This document shows, piece after piece, positions 8,012 to 15,128 of a stretch of DNA of 38,942 bases; the stretch's first letter is position 1; every line of letters starts with the position of its first letter. Origin of the DNA: a virus; IMG/VR virus record IMGVR_UViG_3300032308_000091, positions 1 to 38,942 of that record. One strand, given 5' to 3'. The position numbers were made by a program, and so were the translations under genes. The notes beneath the pieces are model-generated. The model was not told the origin of the DNA, made no database searches, and worked only from the letters and a program-made list of their open reading frames with translations.

Positions 8012-8865
8012 TGCCTGTTATCACGAATAGTTATTCATTTTCGTTCAATGGTTTGACCTTTGGTGGCGCTGGATCTCCCTATCAGATCTTGTCTGTGGAC
8101 GGCTTAGAAGGTCTGCCTGGGATTAGAAATCAAGACGACAATCGTGGATACGCTGACGGAATGTTCTCAGGGCGCGACTTTCTGGGTGGTCGCACAATTT
8201 CAATCACTTTTCAAACCTTTGGCGCGGGTGCAACCTCAGCGCAGACCAACTTCAACACAATTCAAGCCAAATTGCTGCCTCAAACTTCAGGCACAACACC
8301 GCTTTACTTTATCTTGCCACCTTCAGGGGAACAGTTTGTCAATGCACGTGTTCGAGTTTTGCGCACGTCGGTAGATCCAAATTACACCTACGGCATGATT
8401 ACATCTCAGGTTGAGTTTTTTTGCCCTGATCCAAATTATTATGACTCAACGCTGCAAACTGCTGCAATGGTCGTGTCTGATCCGCCAGGGCGCACCTACA
8501 ACCGCACATACAATATTGTCTACGGCTCAGGATCTTATGCAACTACTACAAATGTAGTAAATTCGGGTTGGGCTACGACTTACCCAACAATCACGCTTAA
8601 TGGACCAATCACCAACCCTACACTGGGTAATGTCACAACAGGTCAATACCTTAATTTGTCAGGCACTTTTGCCAACACGGACAGTCTGGTTATTGATTTA
8701 TACAATAAACTGATTACGCTCAACGGGGTGTCTGCTCGTAATTTACTTTCAAGTGGAACTTGGTTTAATGCACCGCCAGGCACTTCGCAGTATTATTTGA
8801 CAGGATCTTTTACCACTGTTGGGCTCACTGCGGCAACTGTCGCGTGGTACAACGCATACATTTAG
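8011..8865 (+). CDS. Distal tail protein (Dit-like)
   Basis: The 284-aa product follows the tape measure, where Dit proteins are found; these form the ring that joins tail tube and baseplate. The N-terminal half has the beta-barrel pattern (FSFNGLTFGG...SVDGLEGLPGIRNQDDNRGYADGMFSGRDFLGGRTISITF), with the glycine-rich GRDFLGGR typical of actinophage minor tail proteins. The segment QVEFFCPDPNYYDS ends the N-terminal domain, and a galectin-like C-terminal domain follows. The start overlaps the tape-measure stop. Confidence 0.78.
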   Translation: MPVITNSYSFSFNGLTFGGAGSPYQILSVDGLEGLPGIRNQDDNRGYADGMFSGRDFLGGRTISITFQTFGAGATSAQTNFNTIQAKLLPQTSGTTPLYFILPPSGEQFVNARVRVLRTSVDPNYTYGMITSQVEFFCPDPNYYDSTLQTAAMVVSDPPGRTYNRTYNIVYGSGSYATTTNVVNSGWATTYPTITLNGPITNPTLGNVTTGQYLNLSGTFANTDSLVIDLYNKLITLNGVSARNLLSSGTWFNAPPGTSQYYLTGSFTTVGLTAATVAWYNAYI

Positions 8866-8874
8866 GAGAGAGCA

Positions 8875-10026
8875 ATGGCATTACGCACACCACCGAGTTG
8901 GTTACAAAACGGATCCCACCCTGCCGAAAATGACCGCCTATCCATGCAAAGTATTATTGCCACAACAGGCATTATTGGCACATCTTCTTTGGCTGTCACT
9001 CAACCTGCGGCACCAGGACTGGCTGTTCAAGTTGCAGCAGGCTGGGGCGCTATTGTCGGTAATTATCAAGCGAATATGGGCGTGTACCAATTCTACAATG
9101 ACGCTGCAACGCAGTTATCTGTGACTACTGCCGATCCCACGAACCCTAGAATTGACCGCGTTGTTGTTACTGTCAATGACTCTTATTACACAGGCGCAAC
9201 CAACAACGTGACTTTTACTGTTGTTGCAGGTACGCCTGCTGGATCTCCAACTGCGCCAGCCACGCCAACAAACTCAATTTCACTTGCGACTATCGCTGTT
9301 GCTGCTGGTGCAACTTCAATTCTCAATGCAAACATTACCGACACTCGCGTTAGTGTGACTACAAATTTGCCTGTTGGAGATCTAACTGAAGTTGCTGCTG
9401 GAACAGGAATTACTGTCACAAGCGGCACTGGTCCAATCCCAAACGTTGCGCTAACAACGCCAGTTGCAGTAGCAAACGGCGGCACAGGTATTACATCATT
9501 TGGATCAGGCGTGGCAACGTTTCTTGGCACACCAACCTCAGCCAATCTTGCTGCTGCTTTAACTGATGAAACTGGATCAGGCGCAAATGTATTTGGAACT
9601 GCGCCAACAATTTCGGGCGGTATTTTGACTGACTCAATAGTTAAAGGCACAGAGGAAGATGTCAATGTTGTTGCTTCAGCCGCAACAGGCACAATCAACT
9701 TTGATGTATCTACTGCTTCAGTTTGGTATTACACCTCAAACGCTACCGCAAATCACACTCTCAACTTTAGGTACAGTTCAAGCGTATCTTTGAACACTGC
9801 TTTACCAGTGGGAGATGCGATCACGCTTGTATGGCTCAATACAAATGGTGCAACCGCGTACTATCCAAATGTAATTCAAATTGACGGCACTACTGTTACC
9901 CCAAAGGTGCCAGCAGCAATTGCGGCAGGAAATGCGACAGCCATTGATGCCTATGTATTCACAATCATCAAGACAGCAGCGACACCGACCTACACAGTTC
10001 TTGAGACACAGACGAAGTTTGCATAA
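8875..10026 (+). CDS. Minor tail protein / tail fibre with baseplate-attachment N-terminus
   Basis: The product is 383 aa. Residues 1-150 (TPPSWLQNGSHPAENDRLSMQSI, then NPRIDRVVVTVNDSYYTG) match the conserved N-terminal attachment domain of actinophage tail-tip proteins. Residues 165-240 carry fibre-type repeats (GTGITVTSGTGPIPNVALTT; VANGGTGITSFGSG). The C-terminal part is a beta-rich head. It probably takes part in receptor binding. A GGAGAG ribosome-binding site precedes it, and it is coupled to the next gene through TAATG. Confidence 0.75.
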   Translation: MALRTPPSWLQNGSHPAENDRLSMQSIIATTGIIGTSSLAVTQPAAPGLAVQVAAGWGAIVGNYQANMGVYQFYNDAATQLSVTTADPTNPRIDRVVVTVNDSYYTGATNNVTFTVVAGTPAGSPTAPATPTNSISLATIAVAAGATSILNANITDTRVSVTTNLPVGDLTEVAAGTGITVTSGTGPIPNVALTTPVAVANGGTGITSFGSGVATFLGTPTSANLAAALTDETGSGANVFGTAPTISGGILTDSIVKGTEEDVNVVASAATGTINFDVSTASVWYYTSNATANHTLNFRYSSSVSLNTALPVGDAITLVWLNTNGATAYYPNVIQIDGTTVTPKVPAAIAAGNATAIDAYVFTIIKTAATPTYTVLETQTKFA

Positions 10027-10613
10027 TGTCGCCAATTCTTCAAACACTCGCAAATTCATCTGCATACGGCTATCGCTCTTTTGGTGCAGCGGCAGGGCCA
10101 GCATTTGAGTCTATTGCTACTGCTACGAGTGCGGGTTCTTCTGCAACGCTAACTTTTAGTTCTATCCCAAGCACCTATTCATCATTGCAAATTAGATTTA
10201 TGTCAAAACCTGCTTCAAGCGGTGGTGCAATTAGGATGCAAATGAACGGAATTACTACTAACACTTATTGGTATCACTATCTAATTGGAGTAGGTACTGC
10301 CGCTGCTGCTGGAAGTTCAGGTGGAGCAACTAATGGAATTTTCGTAATGGATAATCTTACTGCACCAGTAACTGACATTTTTGGTGTTGGCATTATTGAC
10401 ATACACGACTATGCATCAACTACAAAGGTAAAAACTATTTGTGCTTTAAGTGGAACAAATGATAATACAAGTGGCAATGGTGATGAAATACAGTTATGGT
10501 CAGGTAAAAATGGAGCGACTACAGCAATTAGTAGTATTACCTTTGCAAACACTTCTGGGCAAAACTTTGCATCTGGAACAACCTTTGCACTATATGGAAT
10601 TAAGGGAGCGTAA
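10026..10613 (+). CDS. Tail-tip beta-sandwich protein, tandem paralogue A
   Basis: This is the first of three consecutive related genes (195 aa). Shared features with B and C: FESIATATSAGSSATLTFSS-type opening, SIPSTYSSLQIRF, a W-x-G/N-x(3)-AI-x-SI motif near the end, and the terminal motif ALYGIKGA. About 25 extra N-terminal residues (SPILQTLANSSAYGYRSFGAAAG) set it apart and may anchor it to the upstream fibre. The pattern suggests a jelly-roll type head domain. A receptor-binding or fibre-tip role is inferred from composition and location. Confidence 0.7.
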   Translation: MSPILQTLANSSAYGYRSFGAAAGPAFESIATATSAGSSATLTFSSIPSTYSSLQIRFMSKPASSGGAIRMQMNGITTNTYWYHYLIGVGTAAAAGSSGGATNGIFVMDNLTAPVTDIFGVGIIDIHDYASTTKVKTICALSGTNDNTSGNGDEIQLWSGKNGATTAISSITFANTSGQNFASGTTFALYGIKGA

Positions 10614-11138
10614 ATGCCAGCAACATACGAGCCAATCGCTACCACTACTTTAGGTACAGCAGCAGCCTCAATTACACTTTCTAGTATTCCTGCCACTTAT
10701 ACAGATTTGAGATTGCTATTTGTTGGATACTCAACTTTTACTTCTCTCAATACTGGTGCAATAAGACTGCGATTTAATTCAGATACTGGTGCAAATTACA
10801 GCGATACATACCTTTATGGTAATGGTGCGTCCGCGACTAGCAGTCTTGACACTAGTGCGACTTCAATTTATGCAGGTGCAATACCTGACAATGTTGCAGG
10901 AACAAGCATTGTAGGTATCATGACAGCAGATGTATTTTCTTACGCTGGCTCAACTTACAAGACTGTTTTGACTACCAGCTCATCTGATCTTAATACTGGA
11001 AACACATTGAGCACATTAACTAGAGCGGTAGGTCTATGGCGTAACACCGCTGCCATTACTTCTATAACAATTCTTGCGGGAGATCCAAACTTTAACATCG
11101 GCACAACCGCTACTCTGTATGGGATAAAAAATGCCTAG
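10614..11138 (+). CDS. Tail-tip beta-sandwich protein, tandem paralogue B
   Basis: The product is 174 aa, with the same architecture as A and C: YEPIATTTLGTAAASITLSS, SIPATYTDLRLLF, GLWRNTAAITSITI and the ending TLYGIKNA. It is closest to C over the N-terminal strands. The start follows AAGGGAG at the end of A, with no intergenic gap. Its end overlaps the start of C by 8 nt. It has lost the N-terminal extension of A, so B and C may be independent tip subunits or may form a heteromer. Confidence 0.7.
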   Translation: MPATYEPIATTTLGTAAASITLSSIPATYTDLRLLFVGYSTFTSLNTGAIRLRFNSDTGANYSDTYLYGNGASATSSLDTSATSIYAGAIPDNVAGTSIVGIMTADVFSYAGSTYKTVLTTSSSDLNTGNTLSTLTRAVGLWRNTAAITSITILAGDPNFNIGTTATLYGIKNA

Positions 11139-11649
11139 TACCTACACACTCATTTCATCCAATGTACTTAGCAGTTCTGCTGCATCTGTTACCTTCTCTG
11201 CTATTCCGAGTACTTATACAGATTTGGTGTTGAGGATTAGCGCAAGAGCAGATACCACAGGCCCTAAAAACTTGGGCTTTACTTTCAATACAGATACAAC
11301 GACTAACTATTCTCAAACCTATGTGCAAGGTGATGGAAGTGCTGCATCATCAGGTAGATTTGCCACGCAAGCAACTAACCGCGTTTTGAACGCAATCACT
11401 GGAACAGATTACACAAGTAATACTTATGGCAGTGTTGAGATTTATATACCAGATTATTTATCATCTGCAAATAAGCCTAACTCTGCTTTTGGCACTACAG
11501 AAAACAATTCAACAAGTTCAACAATTTCAGCAACCGCTAATCTATGGCGCGGCACAACTGCAATTAACCAAATTGTGTTGTTTTTAGGTGGCGGCGGAAA
11601 CTTCATTTCTACTTCATCTTTCTATCTATACGGCATCAAAAACTCATAA
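11131..11649 (+). CDS. Tail-tip beta-sandwich protein, tandem paralogue C
   Basis: The product is 172 aa: YTLISSNVLSSSAASVTFSA, AIPSTYTDLVLRI, NLWRGTTAINQIVLF and the ending YLYGIKNS. It shares N- and C-terminal motifs with A and B while the middle (about 45-130) diverges strongly, the pattern expected of surface loops under receptor or immune selection. The start lies inside the end of B. Confidence 0.7.
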   Translation: MPSTYTLISSNVLSSSAASVTFSAIPSTYTDLVLRISARADTTGPKNLGFTFNTDTTTNYSQTYVQGDGSAASSGRFATQATNRVLNAITGTDYTSNTYGSVEIYIPDYLSSANKPNSAFGTTENNSTSSTISATANLWRGTTAINQIVLFLGGGGNFISTSSFYLYGIKNS

Positions 11650-11658
11650 GGAGCAACA

Positions 11659-11892
11659 ATGACAACACCAACAGCAATCGAAATCAACTGCGAAACAGGC
11701 GAAGTCACAGAGCGCCCATTGACAGCCGAAGAGATCGCAGCCAATGAAGCGGCACAGGCAAAGGCAGAAGCAAACCGCCTAGCGGCAGAAGTAGAAGCAG
11801 AAGCGCTGGCTACATTGAAAGCAAGCGCCAAAGCAAAGTTAATTGCTGGCAAGCCACTTACGGCAGAAGAAGCGAACCTGCTGGTAATCTAG
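11659..11892 (+). CDS. Small coiled-coil protein of the tail region
   Basis: This 77-aa product follows an AAGGAG ribosome-binding site. It begins TPTAIEINCETGEVTERPLTAEEIAANEAAQAKAEA and continues as an Ala/Glu/Lys-rich helix. Such short proteins (often annotated only as phage tail-associated) are frequent next to fibre genes. The 'TGEVTERPLTAEE' opening is the recognisable part. A chaperone or small structural role is possible; no function can be assigned. Confidence 0.65.
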   Translation: MTTPTAIEINCETGEVTERPLTAEEIAANEAAQAKAEANRLAAEVEAEALATLKASAKAKLIAGKPLTAEEANLLVI

Positions 11893-11896
11893 CGGT

Positions 11897-13018
11897 ATGA
11901 CAACAACATACCGATACCTGTTTGCGGATCTACTTACCAATGTAATCATTGCTGAGTTACCGCTAACAGGCGTGTCTTTTGGATCTCAACTTAACCAAGC
12001 AGGCACGTTTCAAGGTCGCATACTTTTGTCGGGAATTGACACAGTAGGTTTTAACATAACCAATGCAACAATTCCTGGTAAATCTGCAGTGTACGTAGAT
12101 CGTGACGGGGTGTTGGTGTGGGGTGGAATTATTTGGTCACGCAGTTACCAATCTGCGGGGCAGGTGTTGTCGTTGCAGGCTAGAGAGTTTGAGTCATACT
12201 TTGAGAAACGTAGAATTACCTCAGATCAGATCTTTAACAACGTAGATCAACTGACAATCACGCAAAACTTGATTTCATTGGCTCAGGGTGTGGCTTACGG
12301 CAACATTGGGGTTCAAGTGGGTGTTGAGACATCTGGTGTGTTGGTGTCCAGGACTTACTATAATTACGAAAAGAAAACTTATTTTTCAGCATTGCAGGAT
12401 CTTTCACGCGCTGAAAACGGCTTTGACTTTAACATTGACGTAAGTTACGGCGGATCTGGTACGCCAAACAAAACGCTCAATTTGGGCTACCCGCGATTAG
12501 GCACTGTTTACTCAGCCACAGATCCTGAAGCAATATTGTTTGAGTTTCCCGCTGGCAACGTAGTGGAGTACGAATACCCAGAGGACGGGTCACTTGTGGC
12601 AAACACTTTGTACGCGCTGGGCGCTGGATCTAATGAAGGTAAATTGGAAGCCACATTTCAAGACACAACATTTTTGACAGACGGCTGGGCGTTGCTTGAA
12701 GAACAGGCTAACTATTCAGACGTAACTGATGCGACCTATCTTGCTCAGTTGGCTGAAGGTCAAGTCAATGCAGTGGCGTACCCGCCTACTGTTATCAGAG
12801 TTGTTGTGCCAGCCTACGTTAATCCAGTGTACGGATCTTATGCAATAGGCGACGACGCAAGATTACGTATCACAGATGAGCGTTTTCCTGCAACGGGCGT
12901 GGGCACGGCGGTTCAAGCAGGATTAGATGAGGTCTACCGCATTGTTGGCGTTGAGGTTCAACCTGGTGAAGATGGACCAGAGCGCGTAACATTGACCCTA
13001 ACTCAAACTACGAACTGA
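11897..13018 (+). CDS. Tail hub-like minor tail protein (Gp37/Tal-type)
   Basis: The product is 373 aa. The sequence YRYLFADLLTNVIIAELPLTGVSFGSQLNQAGTF, GILVWGG-type strand (DRDGVLVWGGIIW) and LSLQAREFESYFEKRRI follow the pattern of actinophage hub proteins, which form the beta-barrel ring under the distal tail protein. The C-terminus (DDARLRITDERFPA and GEDGPERVTLTL) is also typical. It lies after the fibre genes rather than directly after Dit, so the tip genes interrupt the usual order. No peptidase motif is seen. Confidence 0.72.
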   Translation: MTTTYRYLFADLLTNVIIAELPLTGVSFGSQLNQAGTFQGRILLSGIDTVGFNITNATIPGKSAVYVDRDGVLVWGGIIWSRSYQSAGQVLSLQAREFESYFEKRRITSDQIFNNVDQLTITQNLISLAQGVAYGNIGVQVGVETSGVLVSRTYYNYEKKTYFSALQDLSRAENGFDFNIDVSYGGSGTPNKTLNLGYPRLGTVYSATDPEAILFEFPAGNVVEYEYPEDGSLVANTLYALGAGSNEGKLEATFQDTTFLTDGWALLEEQANYSDVTDATYLAQLAEGQVNAVAYPPTVIRVVVPAYVNPVYGSYAIGDDARLRITDERFPATGVGTAVQAGLDEVYRIVGVEVQPGEDGPERVTLTLTQTTN

Positions 13019-13025
13019 GGCACTC

Positions 13026-13241
13026 ATGGCTTACATCAACCAACCGCCAGACCTACGCGTGTTGTTTTCGGATTTGGAACGGCGATTACGGCTGCTTGAA
13101 ACTGCAACACGCTTCACCTTTCCTAATGTAACATCAGATCCTATAAGCCCACGCAAGGGTGACGCTTGGTTGAACATAACAACCAATCAAGCAAAGATTG
13201 TGGACGCAAACGGAACTGTACGCATACTGACTTGGACATAA
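13026..13241 (+). CDS. Small tail-associated protein
   Basis: This 71-aa product opens with a short helix (LRVLFSDLERRLRLLETATRF) and continues with a beta segment (PRKGDAWLNITTNQAKIVDANGT) that looks like a small fibre or hub accessory domain. It follows the hub gene by 7 nt and precedes the lysis cassette by 1 nt. The helix could trimerise. A minor virion protein is likely; the exact role is unknown. Confidence 0.65.
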   Translation: MAYINQPPDLRVLFSDLERRLRLLETATRFTFPNVTSDPISPRKGDAWLNITTNQAKIVDANGTVRILTWT

Positions 13242-13242
13242 A

Positions 13243-13461
13243 ATGACTATTGAACAATGGATTGGGCTGAGCGTAGGCGTATCAACTTTGCTTGGCGCAG
13301 CAGCAATGGGCGTGAGGCATCTGGTTAAGTATTACCTTGCAGAATTAAAACCCAATTCAGGATCAAGCATGAGGGACGAACAAACACGTCAAGGTGAGTC
13401 AATCAAGCGTTTGGAGAATAGGGTTGATGAAATTTATCGCCTGTTGCTTAATCGCGCTTAG
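13243..13461 (+). CDS. Small membrane protein with coiled coil, holin- or spanin-like
   Basis: The product is 72 aa. Residues about 6-24 (WIGLSVGVSTLLGAAAMGV) form one membrane helix, followed by HLVKYYLAELKPNSGSS and a charged coiled coil ending VDEIYRLLL. It is the first gene of the lysis block. Its end overlaps a lipoprotein gene in another frame, which recalls the Rz/Rz1 layout, but it is short for an inner-membrane spanin. A holin or antiholin is the other reading. Confidence 0.6.
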   Translation: MTIEQWIGLSVGVSTLLGAAAMGVRHLVKYYLAELKPNSGSSMRDEQTRQGESIKRLENRVDEIYRLLLNRA

Positions 13462-13612
13462 CCTCACCAGTTGCGGGTATCAGGGATACATGCGCTACCC
13501 TTGTCAAGAATTTGAGAATTGGGAGAAAGCAGAATGCGTGCCACCTCAATGCGAAGCAATAGGTCAGTGCACAAAGGATCTCTTACCTGATGTGGAGACT
13601 CAAAGTGGCTAG
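13427..13612 (+). CDS. Small lipoprotein in the lysis cassette
   Basis: The 61-aa product starts at the ATG that gives a proper signal sequence: MKFIACCLIALSLTSCGYQG has a short basic N-region, a hydrophobic core and a lipobox LTSC, so Cys16 would be lipidated. A GTG start at 13394 would spoil the signal peptide. Four further cysteines follow (YPCQEF, AECVPPQC, GQC), which could form disulfides outside the cell. It overlaps the preceding gene by 35 nt in a different frame. Possible roles are an outer-leaflet lysis factor or superinfection exclusion. Confidence 0.68.
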   Translation: MKFIACCLIALSLTSCGYQGYMRYPCQEFENWEKAECVPPQCEAIGQCTKDLLPDVETQSG

Positions 13613-13883
13613 ACGTAAATTTACGCCTGAAGAATTGCACGCGCGCCTAATTGTTACAATCGGCATATTGTTGGCGGTGGTATTTGCTGGATCGGTATTC
13701 GCCATGCTGTACGCGCTGGTATTTGTGACTCAACCTATGGCGCAAGCGCCTAATGACGCTGCTTTCATAGATCTTGTATCAACCTTGTGCGTGTTTCTTA
13801 CTGGTACGCTATCAGGCATACTTTCTGCTAACGGATTGAAGTCCAAGCCAAAACCGATTGAAGAGAAGGAAGGCGACAAATGA
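13605..13883 (+). CDS. Two-helix membrane protein, probable holin
   Basis: From GTG (GGAG 8 nt upstream) the product is 92 aa; an ATG at 13590 would add five residues. A basic N-terminus (ARRKFTPEELHARL) is followed by two hydrophobic helices, about IVTIGILLAVVFAGSVFAM extended through VFVTQP, and FIDLVSTLCVFLTGTLSGIL. The tail is Lys/Glu-rich (KSKPKPIEEKEGDK). This topology fits a class II holin or a related phage membrane protein. It overlaps the endolysin start (ATGA), which supports a lysis role. Confidence 0.65.
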   Translation: MARRKFTPEELHARLIVTIGILLAVVFAGSVFAMLYALVFVTQPMAQAPNDAAFIDLVSTLCVFLTGTLSGILSANGLKSKPKPIEEKEGDK

Positions 13884-14332
13884 TTGTTATTGACGCAGCC
13901 AAAAATGAATTGAATTACCAAGAAACAGGCAACAACGATACAAAGTACGGCAAGTGGTATGGGCTGAACAATCAGCCATGGTGCGCAATGTTTGTGTCAT
14001 GGTGTTTCAAAGAGGCAAACCTGTCCCACCTGATTGCAGCGCAAACCAAAAAGGGATTTGCCTCATGCGACGCTGGGCTGAAGTGGTTTGCCAAAAAAGG
14101 CAAGATTGTCCCAGTAGGTCAGGCTCAACCAGGTGACATAGCATTTTTTCAATTTGACGCTGACGCGCAAGCAGATCACGTTGGCATCGTAGTCAAGAAT
14201 GACGGCAAAAAGTTCCTATGGTGCATTGAGGGCAATACTTCAGGCGACACTAAGGGATCTCAATCAAACGGGGACGGCGTGTACACAAAGAAACGCGCCT
14301 ATTCACTAATCATGGGCGTTGCACGTCCATAA
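13880..14332 (+). CDS. CHAP-domain endolysin
   Basis: This 150-aa protein is one CHAP (NlpC/P60-like cysteine amidase/endopeptidase) domain. The catalytic cysteine is in NQPWCAMFVSW (Cys35), the histidine in ADHVGIVV (His100), and the third residue in IEGNTSG (Glu117 or Asn119). PGDIAFF precedes the histidine as is usual. It cleaves peptidoglycan peptide bonds or the amide link at the end of infection. There is no cell-wall-binding domain and no signal peptide, so it would need a holin. It lies between two holin-like genes. Confidence 0.85.
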   Translation: MIVIDAAKNELNYQETGNNDTKYGKWYGLNNQPWCAMFVSWCFKEANLSHLIAAQTKKGFASCDAGLKWFAKKGKIVPVGQAQPGDIAFFQFDADAQADHVGIVVKNDGKKFLWCIEGNTSGDTKGSQSNGDGVYTKKRAYSLIMGVARP

Positions 14333-14342
14333 GGGGGAAACA

Positions 14343-14579
14343 ATGGAACAAAAGCACATTGACATGATCAAGTCTGCACTACGCCACTTTGCTATCACTG
14401 CTGGCGCGCTATACGCAGCAGGGGTGCAGGATCTTAGCGCACTCGCGTTTGCCACAGCAGCAGCGGTAGTTGGTCCAGCCATACGCGGCATTGACAAAAC
14501 TGATCCTGCGTTTGGCTTGATTGCTGACGCGGTAACTACAAAGATCAATAAATTGTCTAAGGCAACAAAAAAGAAGTAG
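14343..14579 (+). CDS. Holin-like membrane protein
   Basis: From the ATG with AGGGGGAA upstream the product is 78 aa; a GTG at 14319 inside the endolysin is less likely. Residues about 11-48 (ALRHFAITAGALYAAG, LSALAFATAAAVVGPAIRG) form two short hydrophobic helices, and the tail is basic (INKLSKATKKK). This matches small actinophage holins that follow the endolysin. It is the last gene before a strong terminator. Confidence 0.7.
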   Translation: MEQKHIDMIKSALRHFAITAGALYAAGVQDLSALAFATAAAVVGPAIRGIDKTDPAFGLIADAVTTKINKLSKATKKK

Positions 14580-14591
14580 CACAAATAGATC

Positions 14592-14631
14592 CAACCGCCA
14601 GCGTGTCTCATGTTGGCGGTTGTTTCTTTTT
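14592..14631 (+). terminator. Intrinsic terminator after the lysis cassette
   Basis: CAACCGCCA (14592-14600) pairs with TGGCGGTTG (14614-14622), 9 bp, with some further pairing into the loop. TTTCTTTTT follows at once (14623-14631). This is the clearest Rho-independent terminator in the window and marks the end of the late (structural and lysis) transcription unit. Confidence 0.9.
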
Positions 14632-14661
14632 GCGTTACGCTTTGATTGGAGGCAAACCCCT

Positions 14662-14886
14662 ATGACGCTTGCAGACCGATACAAACAAACCATTGTCAAT
14701 CAAATTTGCCCGTACATGCTGACAGTAAATTCAATGACCCCTGAAGATCAAAAAACCCTTGAAGAAATGTGGGCGCAAGGGATCTCGCAAAGGACAATAC
14801 TGCGCTGTTTGCGCGCTGAGGGATACAAGACAAGCAATGAAGCAATCTTGGCTCATAGAACAGGCACGTGTAAATGTCCAAAGTAA
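14662..14886 (+). CDS. Small helix-turn-helix-like protein
   Basis: The 74-aa product follows TGGAGG. The core (TLEEMWAQGISQRTILRCLRAEGYKTSNEAILAHR) looks like a helix-turn-helix, with GISQRTILRCLRAEG as the putative recognition helix. The end is CKCPK. It is the first gene after the late terminator, so it may be an early regulator or small DNA-binding protein. No family is recognised. Confidence 0.65.
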   Translation: MTLADRYKQTIVNQICPYMLTVNSMTPEDQKTLEEMWAQGISQRTILRCLRAEGYKTSNEAILAHRTGTCKCPK

Positions 14887-15128
14887 ATGAAGTGCTGAAC
14901 AACAGGCAGAGCGAATACGGATCTGCTCACATCAACTTTGCCCAAGTCGGTAGGGGCTGGGGCGCATTGCTAGGTATAGACGATATACCGGCATGGCAGG
15001 TTGCATTGATGATGGATTTCTTCAAGTCTGTGCGGTGTTCAGTGAACCCAGCGCATGAGGATAGTTGGATAGACAAACAGGGTTACACCGCGCACGGCTT
15101 AGAGATTGCGATGACAGATGAGCCTTGA
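14874..15128 (+). CDS. DUF6378-type phage protein
   Basis: The 84-aa product has the recognisable pattern EVLNNRQSEYGSAHINFAQVGRGWGALLG...PAWQVALMMDFFKSVRCSVNPAHEDSWIDKQGYTAHGLEI. This family is widespread in phages and has no established biochemical function. Helices with conserved Asp and Glu (HEDSWIDKQGY) recall all-alpha nucleotide-handling folds such as MazG, but that is speculative. The gene overlaps both neighbours by 11-13 nt. Confidence 0.75.
   Translation: MSKVNEVLNNRQSEYGSAHINFAQVGRGWGALLGIDDIPAWQVALMMDFFKSVRCSVNPAHEDSWIDKQGYTAHGLEIAMTDEP

Noticed and set aside
9186-9698. Long minus-strand open frame of 170 codons
   Set aside because: It mirrors a repetitive Thr/Ala/Val-rich fibre gene; its composition is that of a shadow frame and it has no ribosome-binding site.
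14582-14660. tRNA gene in the gap after the lysis cassette
   Set aside because: The only structure is the terminator hairpin; no cloverleaf arms or TTCRA motif are present. No tRNA was seen elsewhere either.
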